From NCBI GenBank assembly GCA_016937575.1, contig JAFHKN010000007.1, positions 1-64,000 of the forward strand: DNA of 64,000 bases. The letters are read 5' to 3'. The translations under genes and the position numbers were made by a program. Within the stretch, counting starts at the first letter, position 1. Every line of letters starts with the position of its first letter. Below the pieces are notes generated by a model that was not told the DNA's origin, ran no database searches, and worked only from the letters and a program-made list of their open reading frames with translations. This document shows positions 27,113 through 35,510 of the stretch, in pieces. The DNA comes from Roseomonas aeriglobus (GTDB lineage: Bacteria > Pseudomonadota > Alphaproteobacteria > Sphingomonadales > Sphingomonadaceae).

Positions 27113-27596
27113 GCCAATCGAAAAAAAGACTAAAATTTGTTGCACTTCGGCAAGTCGCTCAGTTCCCGAAGTCTGCAAGGCCGTCCGATCCGCGCGCGAC
27201 GCACGGGGACTGACGCAGGCACAACTGGCAGATCGCACCGGCCTTGCGTCGCGAACCATAGCGCGCATCGAGGCGGGCTTCGTTCCCAAGGATCTGACGC
27301 TGGCCAAGCTCGAAACAGCGCTTGACGTTCCCCTCAGGCAACCTCCCGCTGCACCGACACGCACCCATGGCGCGGCACTACGCGAACTCCGCCTTCAACA
27401 TCGCTGGACCGTGGCCGAATGCGCGGAAAAGACGGGATTAACCGTTTCCCGCATCAGACGGTTGGAAAAAGGAAATTACGTTCCAAGAGGTGGCTGGGAT
27501 GCTTTTTTTGACGACGACAGTCTGGCTCTGTACTTCGATTTCAAGGATGAACAGGCACTCTACGCCTCTGTAAACCTATGGCTCGATGGCAACTAA
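27111..27596 (+). CDS. Tandem XRE-type helix-turn-helix regulator
   Basis: The protein has 161 residues with two Cro/CI-like HTH units. The first is near residues 22-75 (SARDARGLTQAQLADRTGLA, SRTIARIEAG) and the second near 85-135 (ALRELRLQHRWTVAECAEKT, SRIRRLEKGNYVPRGGW). No clear ribosome-binding site precedes the ATG, which sits at the end of a palindrome. It probably represses itself and the divergent methylase. A start further inside cannot be excluded. Confidence 0.8.
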   Translation: MPIEKKTKICCTSASRSVPEVCKAVRSARDARGLTQAQLADRTGLASRTIARIEAGFVPKDLTLAKLETALDVPLRQPPAAPTRTHGAALRELRLQHRWTVAECAEKTGLTVSRIRRLEKGNYVPRGGWDAFFDDDSLALYFDFKDEQALYASVNLWLDGN

Positions 27597-27603
27597 TTTG
27601 CCA

Positions 27604-28146
27604 CTACCCTGCCAACGCGATTAGCTGCGCCAGCCCACTCGTTCCCGTTTTCGCAATCATCGCGGCGCGGTGGTCCTCGATCGTTTTCAGCGACAGCCCC
27701 AATCGGTCGGCGACCACCTTATTCGGGTGCCCCTAGACCAGCAGATCGAACACTTAGCGTCGCGCGGGGTAAGGGTGGCAGGGCGGCGGCGATGGCGCGG
27801 CGGGTGCGGCTCCAGGCGGAGCCTTCAACCGCGGCGAGCAGACAGGCTTCGTCAATCGTCTTTTCGAGATAGTCGAGCCCGCCGTAGCGGAGCACCGAAT
27901 CCACCGCATTCGCGTCGTCGGCCAAGCGGTTATGAAGATGATCGCGACTGCGGGACCGAGCGCGCCGAGGCGGTCGACGAAGGCGTCGATGTCGCCCATC
28001 ATCACGTCGGTGACGATGCACTGCACCATGCCGGCCTTGTACACATCAATGAGCACTGCAGAGTTAAGGAAGGGCTCAGCCGCGAAGCCTTGCCGCCGGA
28101 GCAGCCGCGCAACGCTCGCGCCCAGGTCGCGGTCGTCGTCGACCAT
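27604..28146 (-). pseudogene. FixJ/NarL-type response regulator, decayed
   Basis: Read leftward from 28146: VDDDRDLGASVARLLRRQGF, then VTDVMMGDIDAFVDRL with the phospho-acceptor Asp, then a frame change near 27930, then LRYGGLDYLEKTIDEACLLA with the conserved Lys, then another frame change near 27770. The LuxR-type HTH follows as VVADRLGLSLKTIEDHRAAM, preceded by a TAG stop within VFDLLV*GHPNK. The full domain order is present but at least two frameshifts and one stop kill it. No sensor kinase remains nearby. Bases 28147-28401 hold no other gene. Confidence 0.85.
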
Positions 28147-28401
28147 GAAGACGGATGGGCGTCGGTCATTCCGAGCCCTCCCATCAGGGGCAGAACAATT
28201 TCAGCGCAGCCACAGTCATACGTGTCGACATGTCGGGAAAGCGTACCACCAATGGCGCAATGCGGTGGCGATCGACAAGCGTCAGGAAGCGTACCCAAGC
28301 GATGCGCCCGCTATCTGTTTGATACTCGTCAGGATAGCGCGGTGTTGCTCAGACGACGCACGCGCCGTTGCGGCGACGAGCAGATTGAGAGAGCAGGGGG
28401 C

Positions 28402-29295
28402 CTACGCTACCGCCTGTAGCGGCGCTGCAACCGCACGTTGCCGCGGGCGCAGCCGGACGGTCGTCGTCACCGACTTGCGCCGACGGCCGATCGTGTCGGT
28501 GTGCTCGCCACTCACGGTTTCGAGCAGGTCGACGTCGTATTCGGGCAGGCGGTTCTCGCTCTCGATGGCCTTTACCAGCTGCTTCAGCCGCTTCACCGGT
28601 CCCATCGACCCGATCTTGCGGTGAAGATCCCCCAGCGTGATCTCAATCGGCCCGTTTTCGCAGTAGCAATGAGCGATCTCGTACATCCGCCGCTCGATCG
28701 CGCTCAGCCGGAAATAATCGTGGTGATAATGGTAGATGCGCTGATCGCGCTTGATCGCGCGGTAGAGCCAGTTGCACGGGCGCACGCGGACGTAGCGGAG
28801 CAGCTCGTCACCGTTCGCCATCTTCTCATATTCAACCTGGGCTTCCGACAGCCACGAAAACCATCCGCGATCGATCTTCGAGCCGGTTTCGATATTGGTC
28901 TTGATCTGCGTGCCCTGGAGTCGTTCGAGCGCCTCGGCGAACCGCCGATAATCACGGGTCGACGGACGCTGGACACCGGTGATGCGGAAGAAATCGTGCG
29001 CGGCAAACGTCACTTCCGCGTCAGCATCCTGCCCCTCGGCGATCGCTTGGGCGACCAAGGATGCGACGTAGAGCAGGATTTCCTTGTCCCACATCGTCGC
29101 GACACCCGTCGCGCTCGGCCGGATCTGGATCGTCACGCCATCATGGTGATATTCGATTGGTTCGAGATGCGCGTTCTTCGACAGCGAGAAGAACGGAAAG
29201 TCCATGATGCTACGTTCGCCACGGACCTTGCCGTGCAGCGGGCTGTCCATGTCGAACAGCGAAATGCGCCGGGACTGGGCAGGGGACTTCGCCAT
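28402..29295 (-). CDS. repA: Plasmid replication initiator RepA
   Basis: The protein has 297 residues from ATG 29295, where GGAG is 5 bases upstream; ATG 29298 and ATG 29325 are alternatives. The RepA (RPA) family core includes DFFRITGVQRPSTRDYRRFA, ALERLQGTQIKTNIETGS, WFSWLSEAQVEYEK and RRMYEIAHCYCENGPIEITL, a winged-helix arrangement. It should bind the iterons at 29361-29470 and 31121-31296 and open the origin. The C-terminal tail is basic. A decayed relative lies at 16570-17045. Confidence 0.85.
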   Translation of the reverse strand: MAKSPAQSRRISLFDMDSPLHGKVRGERSIMDFPFFSLSKNAHLEPIEYHHDGVTIQIRPSATGVATMWDKEILLYVASLVAQAIAEGQDADAEVTFAAHDFFRITGVQRPSTRDYRRFAEALERLQGTQIKTNIETGSKIDRGWFSWLSEAQVEYEKMANGDELLRYVRVRPCNWLYRAIKRDQRIYHYHHDYFRLSAIERRMYEIAHCYCENGPIEITLGDLHRKIGSMGPVKRLKQLVKAIESENRLPEYDVDLLETVSGEHTDTIGRRRKSVTTTVRLRPRQRAVAAPLQAVA

Positions 29296-29360
29296 CATCG
29301 CTCCACTATCAACCTTCGCTATCATAGCAGGTCTGGCCGGCTTGGCATCCGTATCGCCAC

Positions 29361-29382
29361 ATAGGGTAACTGAAAGCACGAG
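29361..29382 (-). repeat. Iteron 1
   Basis: The complement reads CTCGTGCTTTCAG followed by TTACCCTAT, matching the other copies exactly over the 20-base core CGTGCTTTCAGTTACCCTAT. It lies 66 bases upstream of the repA start, so RepA binding here may also repress repA. Confidence 0.85.
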
Positions 29383-29450
29383 GATCGACCGGTTTTGTAA
29401 AAATCAGCGCCGCTTCCCTTCCCGGTGGCATCGACGCTGGACGGCAGGTT

Positions 29451-29470
29451 CGTGCTTTCAGTTACCCTAT
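29451..29470 (+). repeat. Iteron 2
   Basis: CGTGCTTTCAGTTACCCTAT, in inverted orientation to iteron 1, lies 68 bases away in the 181-bp gap between repC and repA. An AT-rich stretch (GGTTTTGTAAAAATCAGC) lies between the pair. Confidence 0.85.
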
Positions 29471-29476
29471 CTCCGC

Positions 29477-30829
29477 TCACAGCAACCGGCCCGATCCGCC
29501 ACCCCGGGCCAACCGCAATGCGGCCGCCGCGATCTGGCCGATGGCACGCGGTTCCGCACCAGCAGCAAGCGAGCGCATGCCCTCGGTCCTGCCATTCTCC
29601 TTCAGGCCGTGGAACGTCCGACCGAGGTTGAGCAAGCCGGCAGCAGCGTGCTTGTTCATGCCTCGCAGATAGGCGCCGGGGCGATCGACGTCGCCGCGCA
29701 GATGCTTGTGCGCCGTCGCCAGCACCGAAGCGGCCGCCCCCTTCTGCCCCATCAGCCGGCAGGCTTCCTGCCAGACATTCCGCTGGATCGAGGTCTGATC
29801 GACGATCCGCTCGGCCGTAGCGATGAGCGTGCCCCAGGTCGGTCGCTCGATATCGGACAGGATGAACTCGGGCGTCACCGCGGCGACGAAGTCCGGATCG
29901 ACGCCGTAGCGTGCCAGATCAGCTTCGACCTCGGTCTGAGGTTCCTCGTCCCGGACGTCGTATCCGGCCCCACTACTCTTTTTCGGAAAGCAGCTACTGT
30001 AATCTGCTTTAGCAGTTATGGGTTGGTTTGTAGTTGTAAAGAGGGTGTCCTCAGAGTCGTCCGAGGGTGACCTTTTCCTCTCACATTGTTGCCCATTACA
30101 GGCCTCCAACGCATCGGCGACCGTGCGTCCCAGCGTCTCGGCCCGCTCCTCGATTTGCTCCACGCAGGCGCCCAGCAGCTCCTCGTCCCGGACCATCCGC
30201 ATCTGCCGGGTCGCCATCTGCGCGATCTCGACGACGGTTTCCGCGTCGATCCCGCTGATGTGCTCGTCTTCGACCAGCTGGGCGAGGCTGCGGATGCGCC
30301 GCCGCGCCGCCGTCAGCCGCTTGCGCAGGACGTCGATCCGACCGTCAGCGGCGCTGCCCTCGCTCGCCGTTCGGACAAACTCCTCGTAGCGCGCGCCGAG
30401 CGGGCTGAGATCGATGCCGTAGGCATAGATCAGCCGCCCGTCCTTGCCGCGCGCGCCGATCCGGTTTCCGTTGGCGCTGTCGCGGTGGGTGATAAGCCCA
30501 TACCGTGTCGCGCTGGTCAGCATCTTCTGTAGCTGCCGCACACCGATGCCGAGCTTGCCGGCGAGCGTCTCATTCGACGGGAAGACGATCGGCCGCTGCC
30601 CCTCCAGCCAATCGACCGCGCGGGACCAGCTCATCAGCGTGTCGATCGCATGGACGAGGCGCGGGGGGATGCCCAGATACGGCGCCGCGCGTTTGAACAT
30701 GGTGAGGACCTGACGATGCGTCACGTCCTGCGGCAAGCCGGCAAAGCCGCGGGCAAGCTGATCGGTCGCAGCCGATCGTTCGTCGAGCCGGCGGTGGCCG
30801 GCCCCCGGTGCATAGGCGTAAGTCATCAT
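29477..30829 (-). CDS. repC: RepC-type plasmid replication protein
   Basis: The protein has 450 residues from ATG 30829 or 30826. The N-terminal RP-C domain shows RPIVFPSNETLAGKLGIGVR, then LTSATRYGLITHRDSANGNR and a GIDLSPLGARYEE strand, a winged-helix initiator related to RepC of repABC plasmids. The C-terminal domain carries LSDIERPTWGTLIATAERIV and PGAYLRGMNKHAAAGLLNLG. RepA and RepB partners of a repABC operon are missing; partition is provided by the separate ParA. In repABC plasmids the origin lies inside repC, so the plasmid may have two ways to initiate. Upstream sequence has a possible antisense RNA. Confidence 0.85.
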   Translation of the reverse strand: MMTYAYAPGAGHRRLDERSAATDQLARGFAGLPQDVTHRQVLTMFKRAAPYLGIPPRLVHAIDTLMSWSRAVDWLEGQRPIVFPSNETLAGKLGIGVRQLQKMLTSATRYGLITHRDSANGNRIGARGKDGRLIYAYGIDLSPLGARYEEFVRTASEGSAADGRIDVLRKRLTAARRRIRSLAQLVEDEHISGIDAETVVEIAQMATRQMRMVRDEELLGACVEQIEERAETLGRTVADALEACNGQQCERKRSPSDDSEDTLFTTTNQPITAKADYSSCFPKKSSGAGYDVRDEEPQTEVEADLARYGVDPDFVAAVTPEFILSDIERPTWGTLIATAERIVDQTSIQRNVWQEACRLMGQKGAAASVLATAHKHLRGDVDRPGAYLRGMNKHAAAGLLNLGRTFHGLKENGRTEGMRSLAAGAEPRAIGQIAAAALRLARGGGSGRLL

Positions 30830-30892
30830 TCGGCAAAATCCCCCTGGGGATTCCGTGCGGACGCAAACATCCGTGGCGCGAAACGCGGCGCT

Positions 30893-30990
30893 TTGCTTGC
30901 TGCGTGACTGGATTTCGGCTAGAGGATCGTTGCTACACGGCCTCTATCGAGAGTCCTGAAAAGCCCGGCCTGGTGTCGGGCTTTTCCTTT
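30893..30990 (+). ncRNA. Candidate counter-transcribed RNA against the repC leader
   Basis: RepC is read leftward, and just upstream of it the plus strand has a strong intrinsic terminator (30958-30990). In repABC plasmids a short antisense RNA is made exactly in this orientation from the leader of repC. A weak promoter-like TTGCTT at 30893 with CGGCTA 17 bases later could start it. Start site and existence are inference; the terminator orientation is the main evidence. Confidence 0.45.
30958..30990 (+). terminator. Strong rho-independent terminator
   Basis: GAAAAGCCCGGC (30958-30969) pairs with GTCGGGCTTTTC (30975-30986), including one G-U pair, around the loop CTGGT, and CTTT follows. The U-rich side is on the plus strand, antisense to repC, which is why it matters for the antisense RNA proposal. 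Confidence 0.8.
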
Positions 30991-31120
30991 ATGCACGGCA
31001 TCCCCTGTTCATGGTTTCCCACAGCCGGTCGGCAGCGAGGCGGCCTCCACCGGGCCTGTCCCGGTTTAAGCGGCGCCGGCAGCGTAGGCGGCGGATGCGC
31101 CCAGAGTCGCGCTTCGTGAC

Positions 31121-31296
31121 ACGTGCTTTCCGTTACCGTGTGCGGGAAATCCTCGTGCTTTCAGTTTCCCTGTGGTCGTTTGAAGGCCATCGGTGCCCGA
31201 CGTCGGACATAGGGTAACCGAAAGCACGAGCCGAACGGTGGTGGCGCGCCTCTCGCCATCAAGATCTGGCGAATCTCGTGCTTTCAGTTACCGTAT
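31121..31296. other. Second iteron cluster, candidate oriV (four iterons)
   Basis: Four variants of the RepA iteron lie here: ACGTGCTTTCCGTTACCGTG (31121-31140, plus), CGTGCTTTCAGTTTCCCTGT (31154-31173, plus), the inverted copy AGGGTAACCGAAAGCACGAG (31211-31230), and CGTGCTTTCAGTTACCGTAT (31277-31296, plus). With the two at 29361 and 29451 there are six. AT-rich DNA follows at 31325-31345 and could be the melting region. Apart from these sites, 30991-31609 holds no gene that I can support. Confidence 0.8.
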
Positions 31297-31609
31297 CTTT
31301 CCGCGCCGGCAGGCCCCCCGCTAAGCCTTCTAATTTCGATAGTTAGACGTATCGACACGGCTGAACGGCATGTGTCGCAACGATCCAACCGCGACGGCTG
31401 CGCCTGCGGTCGCAGTGCGCGATCTCGCTCCGACGCCGGCAAACGACCTGTAAATGCAGAAAGGGGTGCGGTCCCTCTACAGCCGCGCTAGTCTCTTGTT
31501 ATATGTCGACATGACAACCTGCATACTGATCGACACTTGAAATCACGACTGCCTGACTGATTCAGACAAGTCGTAAGACAGGGATTCCGCGCGCGCGTAG
31601 ACCGTTGCC

Positions 31610-31888
31610 ATGGACACGCTGCCTCTTGCCCCGATCGAGCTCGTTGCGATCGATGCGGCCCGTAACATCCATCGCCGCTGGTCGCTGGTCGCCGGGCACG
31701 ACCTGTTCGACGACGTGGTAGTGGAGACCGACTGGGGTCGCATTGGTCAGCGCGGGCAGCATCTGGTGCGCAGATTTGCCGACGAACGGGCGGCGCTGCG
31801 TCATATCCGTACGTTGCTTGCGCGCCGGCGGAGTGCCGAACGGCGCCTGGGCGTGGGGTATGTTGCTCGACCATCGGCACGTCCCTGA
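31610..31888 (+). CDS. Small WGR-domain protein
   Basis: The protein has 92 residues. The core ETDWGRIGQRGQHLVRRFAD fits the WGR domain, a nucleic-acid-associated module, preceded by the typical strand RRWSLVAGHDLFDDVVVE. It has no other domain. It stands alone, read away from the origin region, with a CGACATGAC-type site about 100 bases upstream (31505). Similar small WGR proteins are common on alphaproteobacterial plasmids; their precise role is not known to me. Confidence 0.75.
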   Translation: MDTLPLAPIELVAIDAARNIHRRWSLVAGHDLFDDVVVETDWGRIGQRGQHLVRRFADERAALRHIRTLLARRRSAERRLGVGYVARPSARP

Positions 31889-31936
31889 GGACGGCCCGCG
31901 TTGAGAACACGCTGCGTGTTGCAAACAGCCGGTTAG

Positions 31937-32170
31937 GTGCTGCTCGACCAGGAACGCGCCGAAACACGCAGCGTCCGCGCCGCCGCCCAGCGGGTCGCGG
32001 GCCACGAGATCGATCCGAACGCGCTCGACACCCAGGCGCTCGCCGCGATCAGCCTGGGCGCCCCGGTCGAGCCGACCAAGCCCGCGACCCCCGATCCGGC
32101 GGCGGCCGCGACCAGCGATGTGGTGAGTCAGATCGTCGAGGCCGTGCAGTCGATGTCACCGAAGTTCTAG
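31937..32170 (+). CDS. Small hypothetical protein
   Basis: The protein has 77 residues from GTG 31937 (MLLDQERAETRSVRAAAQRV), Ala- and Pro-rich, ending VSQIVEAVQSMSPKF. There is no good ribosome-binding site and the frame could be the C-terminal relic of a longer gene. It has codon bias like the neighbours, so it is listed with low certainty. Confidence 0.35.
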   Translation: MLLDQERAETRSVRAAAQRVAGHEIDPNALDTQALAAISLGAPVEPTKPATPDPAAAATSDVVSQIVEAVQSMSPKF

Positions 32171-32232
32171 GAAGATGACGTGCGCCGTCTTTTCTACGCC
32201 GCAGCTGTCGCTGCCTTGCAGGATCTCCGTTG

Positions 32233-32526
32233 ATGGCCAGCGATACCCCCAAACCCGTCCATCTCACGGTGCAGGAAAGTCCGGACGGTGTCGAACTGGT
32301 CGTGCCCGGTGCGGCCGACGATGCGCGCTCCGACCTAGAGGTCGACAGCAAGGGCGCCGGCGGAACGACCCGGACGGTGCAATCGGGCACGAACCGCGCA
32401 GGCGGGGCAGGGGGCGTGCTGCTGCGCTCGACGATCCGCACCAGCGGCCTCACCCAGTGGACCGCACGGATGTGGGTCCACTCCGCCGGCGGCGAATACA
32501 GCGAGACGTGTTCGAGCGGGGGGTGA
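32233..32526 (+). CDS. Small hypothetical protein
   Basis: The protein has 97 residues from ATG 32233 (MASDTPKPVHLTVQESPDGV), Gly- and Thr-rich, with repeated beta-strand-like segments (ELVVPGAADD, TTRTVQSGTN). No family is recognised. A palindrome GTGTCGACAC lies shortly after it at 32586-32595. Bases 32596-32779 show nothing. Confidence 0.4.
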   Translation: MASDTPKPVHLTVQESPDGVELVVPGAADDARSDLEVDSKGAGGTTRTVQSGTNRAGGAGGVLLRSTIRTSGLTQWTARMWVHSAGGEYSETCSSGG

Positions 32527-32779
32527 GGCGCGGACGGATCTTCGTCGTCGAAGACCTCGACTTTCACATCCGACCGCGCGTCTAGGTGTCGACACGAAGA
32601 CACGTATAGCTGCGGCACATTGCGATTGGCACTCGCACACACAGGTGCTCCACGATCCACGGTGACCGGCTGTGCTCCGACGAAAGCTGGAGCCTTGGCA
32701 GTGGCAACCCGTCGCGGTTCACCGCTCCCGCCCCCCGCCGGAGCAACTGCTTCAAACCCGACTGCCCGCCAGATCGTGC

Positions 32780-33532
32780 TTACCCCTGTTCCGTCCCGAC
32801 CGCAGTCTCCGGAGCCGAGCGCCGCCGATGCGCCGCCGTCACCCGCTTGACCTGGGCGATACTGCACCCGGCGAGCTCGGCGGTCCGCGCGATGCTCATC
32901 CCCGCCTCGCGCAGCGCGATGATCCGACGGTGCTGCGCGACGTCGGCTTTGCGCCCGATATAGCGCCCGGCACTCCGTGCGATTGCGATCCCTTCACGCT
33001 GGCGTTCGCGCCGCGTCTCATATTCATCGCGGGCGGTCTGAAGCGCCACGCGCAGCAGCATGTCCTGGACCGCCTGCAAGACGATCCGCGCGACACCGCT
33101 ACTGTCGGCGACCAAATCGGTCAGGTCGACGATTCCCGCCACTGCAAGCCGCGCGCCCTTCTCCCGGATCGCGGCGACGAGACGTTCGGCCTCGGGCAGC
33201 GGCAAGCGGCTGATGCGGTCGATCTTCTCGGCGATCACGACCTCGCCCGCCTGCAGATCGTCGATCATCCGCAACAGCTCGGGCCGATCCGGCCGCGCAC
33301 CTGACGCCTTCTCGCGGTAGACGGCCGCCACATAGAAACCCGCACATCGCGCATTCGCGACAATCGCTTCCTGGCGGGCGAGGTCCTGCTCGTCGGTACT
33401 GACGCGCAGATACACGCGAGCGGCGCGGACCGGAGGCGGGGCAGGGGTGGCGCTTTCGGGTATACCCATCGGAGCCGATGGTAGCGCCGGTGGCTCGGAG
33501 TAGCAAGGCGCGATGTTTGTTGGCCTGGCCAA
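32780..33532 (-). CDS. Serine recombinase (resolvase/invertase family)
   Basis: The protein has 250 residues, or 229 from the in-frame ATG 33469. The catalytic Ser is residue 45 in YLRVSTDEQDLARQ, and the family segments GARPDRPELLRMIDDLQAGE and KIDRISRLPLPEAERLV follow. The C-terminus is a HTH (MSIARTAELAGCSIAQVKRV). It probably resolves plasmid multimers, or belonged to a Tn3-type element. The proline-rich N-terminal 40 residues are unusual and favour the shorter start. No paired res site was identified with confidence. Confidence 0.85.
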   Translation of the reverse strand: MARPTNIAPCYSEPPALPSAPMGIPESATPAPPPVRAARVYLRVSTDEQDLARQEAIVANARCAGFYVAAVYREKASGARPDRPELLRMIDDLQAGEVVIAEKIDRISRLPLPEAERLVAAIREKGARLAVAGIVDLTDLVADSSGVARIVLQAVQDMLLRVALQTARDEYETRRERQREGIAIARSAGRYIGRKADVAQHRRIIALREAGMSIARTAELAGCSIAQVKRVTAAHRRRSAPETAVGTEQG

Positions 33533-33714
33533 ACAGAAAGAGGTAAATTAGCTAGGTGGGCCCGACATAGATTGCTCGCCTCTCGTGGATGAATGCGTCG
33601 ACCACTGCCAGCGCCCGCAAGCACCGTCTCTCGAGCAGCGATCTGAGACAAAGTCCATCGACCATATCTCCTTGGGTGCCGAGGTCGCAGGTTGGCGCTC
33701 GCGGTTCGCCGCCC

Positions 33715-33986
33715 TAGAGCGGTTTCCGACCGATCTGCACCATCGCGACGAAGCCGATTTTGGTTCGTGGATGGGAGTGAGGAGGGAGCGGGGCTGTGCC
33801 CCCGTGACGGACGAGGGACGCCGCCATGGGGCTAAATCGGCCCGCGCCGAAGGGGTTGCGTCAGGAAGGCCGCTGGACGTTGTCGCGACGCTTGCAGGGG
33901 CAGATCAGCCCCTGCTTCGCGCCGCTCTTCGCCAGCAGCCTTCCTGACACAATCACGATGATGCAGATCGGTCGGAAACCGCTCTA
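33715..33986. mobile_element. IS630-type MITE with TA target duplication
   Basis: A 272-bp element is bounded by 31-bp inverted repeats with one mismatch (left TAGAGCGGTTTCCGACCG..., right the complement ending CGGTCGGAAACCGCTCTA), and each end begins with TA, the target site duplicated by IS630/Tc1-type transposases. It encodes nothing credible. An internal hairpin (GCAGGGGC/GCCCCTGC) lies near 33894-33914. It would be mobilised by a transposase encoded elsewhere. Bases 33987-34105 contain only a short GCAGCT tandem run (34038-34060). Confidence 0.85.
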
Positions 33987-34105
33987 AATCCGGAAATAGC
34001 TATAGCGCCCCCGGGCTGATGCCAGATCGTGGATGCGCAGCTGCAGCTGCAGCTGCAGCGGCTCCTGATTTGGCTTGTGCGCGATGTACCGCACCGACGT
34101 GCGGT

Positions 34106-35424
34106 TGAACCGCCCCGGATTTGTTGGAGGCCATGGTTTGTGATTCACGCTGCCATATCGATGATGTCCGTGGCAGCATAATATCGCTCTTCGGCTTCGG
34201 CAGGCGGGATGTTGCCGATGGGCTCCAGCAGCCGGCGATGATTGAACCAGTCGACCCATTCGAGCGTGGCATATTCGACGGCTTCAAAGCTGCGCCACGG
34301 TCCACGCCTGTGAAACACCTCGGCCTTGTAGAGACCGTCGATCGTTTCGGCCAAAGCGCTGTCGTAGCTGTCGCCGACGCTGTCGACCGATGGCTCTATC
34401 CCGGCTTCGGCGAGGCGCTCGGTGTATTTGATGGACACGTATTGCGACCCGCGGTCGCTTGATGGATGAGGCCGCCCCGATGGGCCGGCCGGCGATCATG
34501 GAGAGCCTGCTCCAGGGCATTGAGGACGAAGCTGGCATGCGCCGTTCTGCTCGCCCGCCACCCCACGATCCGCCGGGCGTAAGTGCCTATGACGAAGGCG
34601 ACGTAGACGAAGCCCGCTTAAGGCTCGCGACGTAGGTGAAATCCGACACCCAGAGCATGTTCGGCGCTGGCGCGTAGAACCTGCGGTTGACGTGATCCAG
34701 CGGGCACGGCGCTGCCTTGTCACTCATCGTCGTGCGAACCCGCTTGCCCCGGATCACACCCTGTAGACCCATATCGCGCATCAGCCGCTCGATGGTGCAG
34801 CGGGCGACCGGGAAGCCCTCGCGCATCATCTGCCGCCAGACCTTGCGGACGCCGTAGACCGCGAAGTTCTTGGCGAACCCGCGAGCCACTTCGGGCTTGA
34901 GAACTTGATCCCGCTGCGCCCGCGCCGACAGGCGCATTGGATTTCGTCGTTGCGCGACATGCTCGAAATACGTCGATGGGGCGATCGACAAGACGCGGCA
35001 GATCGGCTCGACCCATAGACATCGCGGTGATCATCGATAAAGGCGAGCATCACCGGAACGGGCGGTCGAGCTCCGCTGGACAAAATACGCGGACGCCTTG
35101 CGCAGGATCTCGTTGGCTTGGCGCAACTCACGGACTTCGCGCTCCAACGCCTTCATCTTGTCAGCAACCTCGGTCGGAACGCCAGCGCGCCTGCCGCTGT
35201 TCACCTCAGCCTTCTTCACCCACTCATGCAGCGTCTGCGGCACGCACCCGATCTTCTCCGCAATGGAAACCACCGCCGCCCATCGCGATGGGTGATCGCG
35301 CTCGTGTCCAGCACCATCCGTACCGCCCGCTCGCGGACCTCAGGCGCAAACTTGTTCGTCGTCTTGCTCATACAGGCTCCACCTTCTCAGGAGTTGGAGC
35401 CTCCGATAAACCCGGCACGGTTCA
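34106..35424 (-). mobile_element. IS3-family insertion sequence, complete in length but decayed
   Basis: The element is 1319 bp, with ends TGAACCGCCCCGGATTTGTT (34106) and GATAAACCCGGCACGGTTCA (ending 35424) as imperfect inverted repeats. orfA (minus strand) begins [20 protein letters not shown] near 35370, shifts frame at 35320, and continues [20 protein letters not shown]; orfB spans SIAPSTYFEHVAQRRNPMRL to YYAATDIIDMAA with further shifts near 34610 and 34455, the latter beside the catalytic Asp. It is probably inactive. A truncated copy with the same orfA defect lies at 14167-14852. No clear 3-bp target repeat flanks it. Confidence 0.85.
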
Positions 35425-35510
35425 CCGCCGTCATCTTCTGGTCGATTATCTGATTTTTACCCTAGCAGAGCATCGGCGCGTTATCCGTCAAATTCTATCA
35501 TTCAAATTAA

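Noticed and set aside
31488..31967. Minus-strand open frame of 159 codons over the WGR gene
   Set aside because: Its composition is typical of a GC-rich shadow frame, while the plus-strand WGR protein has a clear domain.
34038..34060. GCAGCT tandem run as a functional repeat array
   Set aside because: It is only about four units long and stands between two mobile elements, with no spacer structure. There is no CRISPR-like pattern anywhere in the window.
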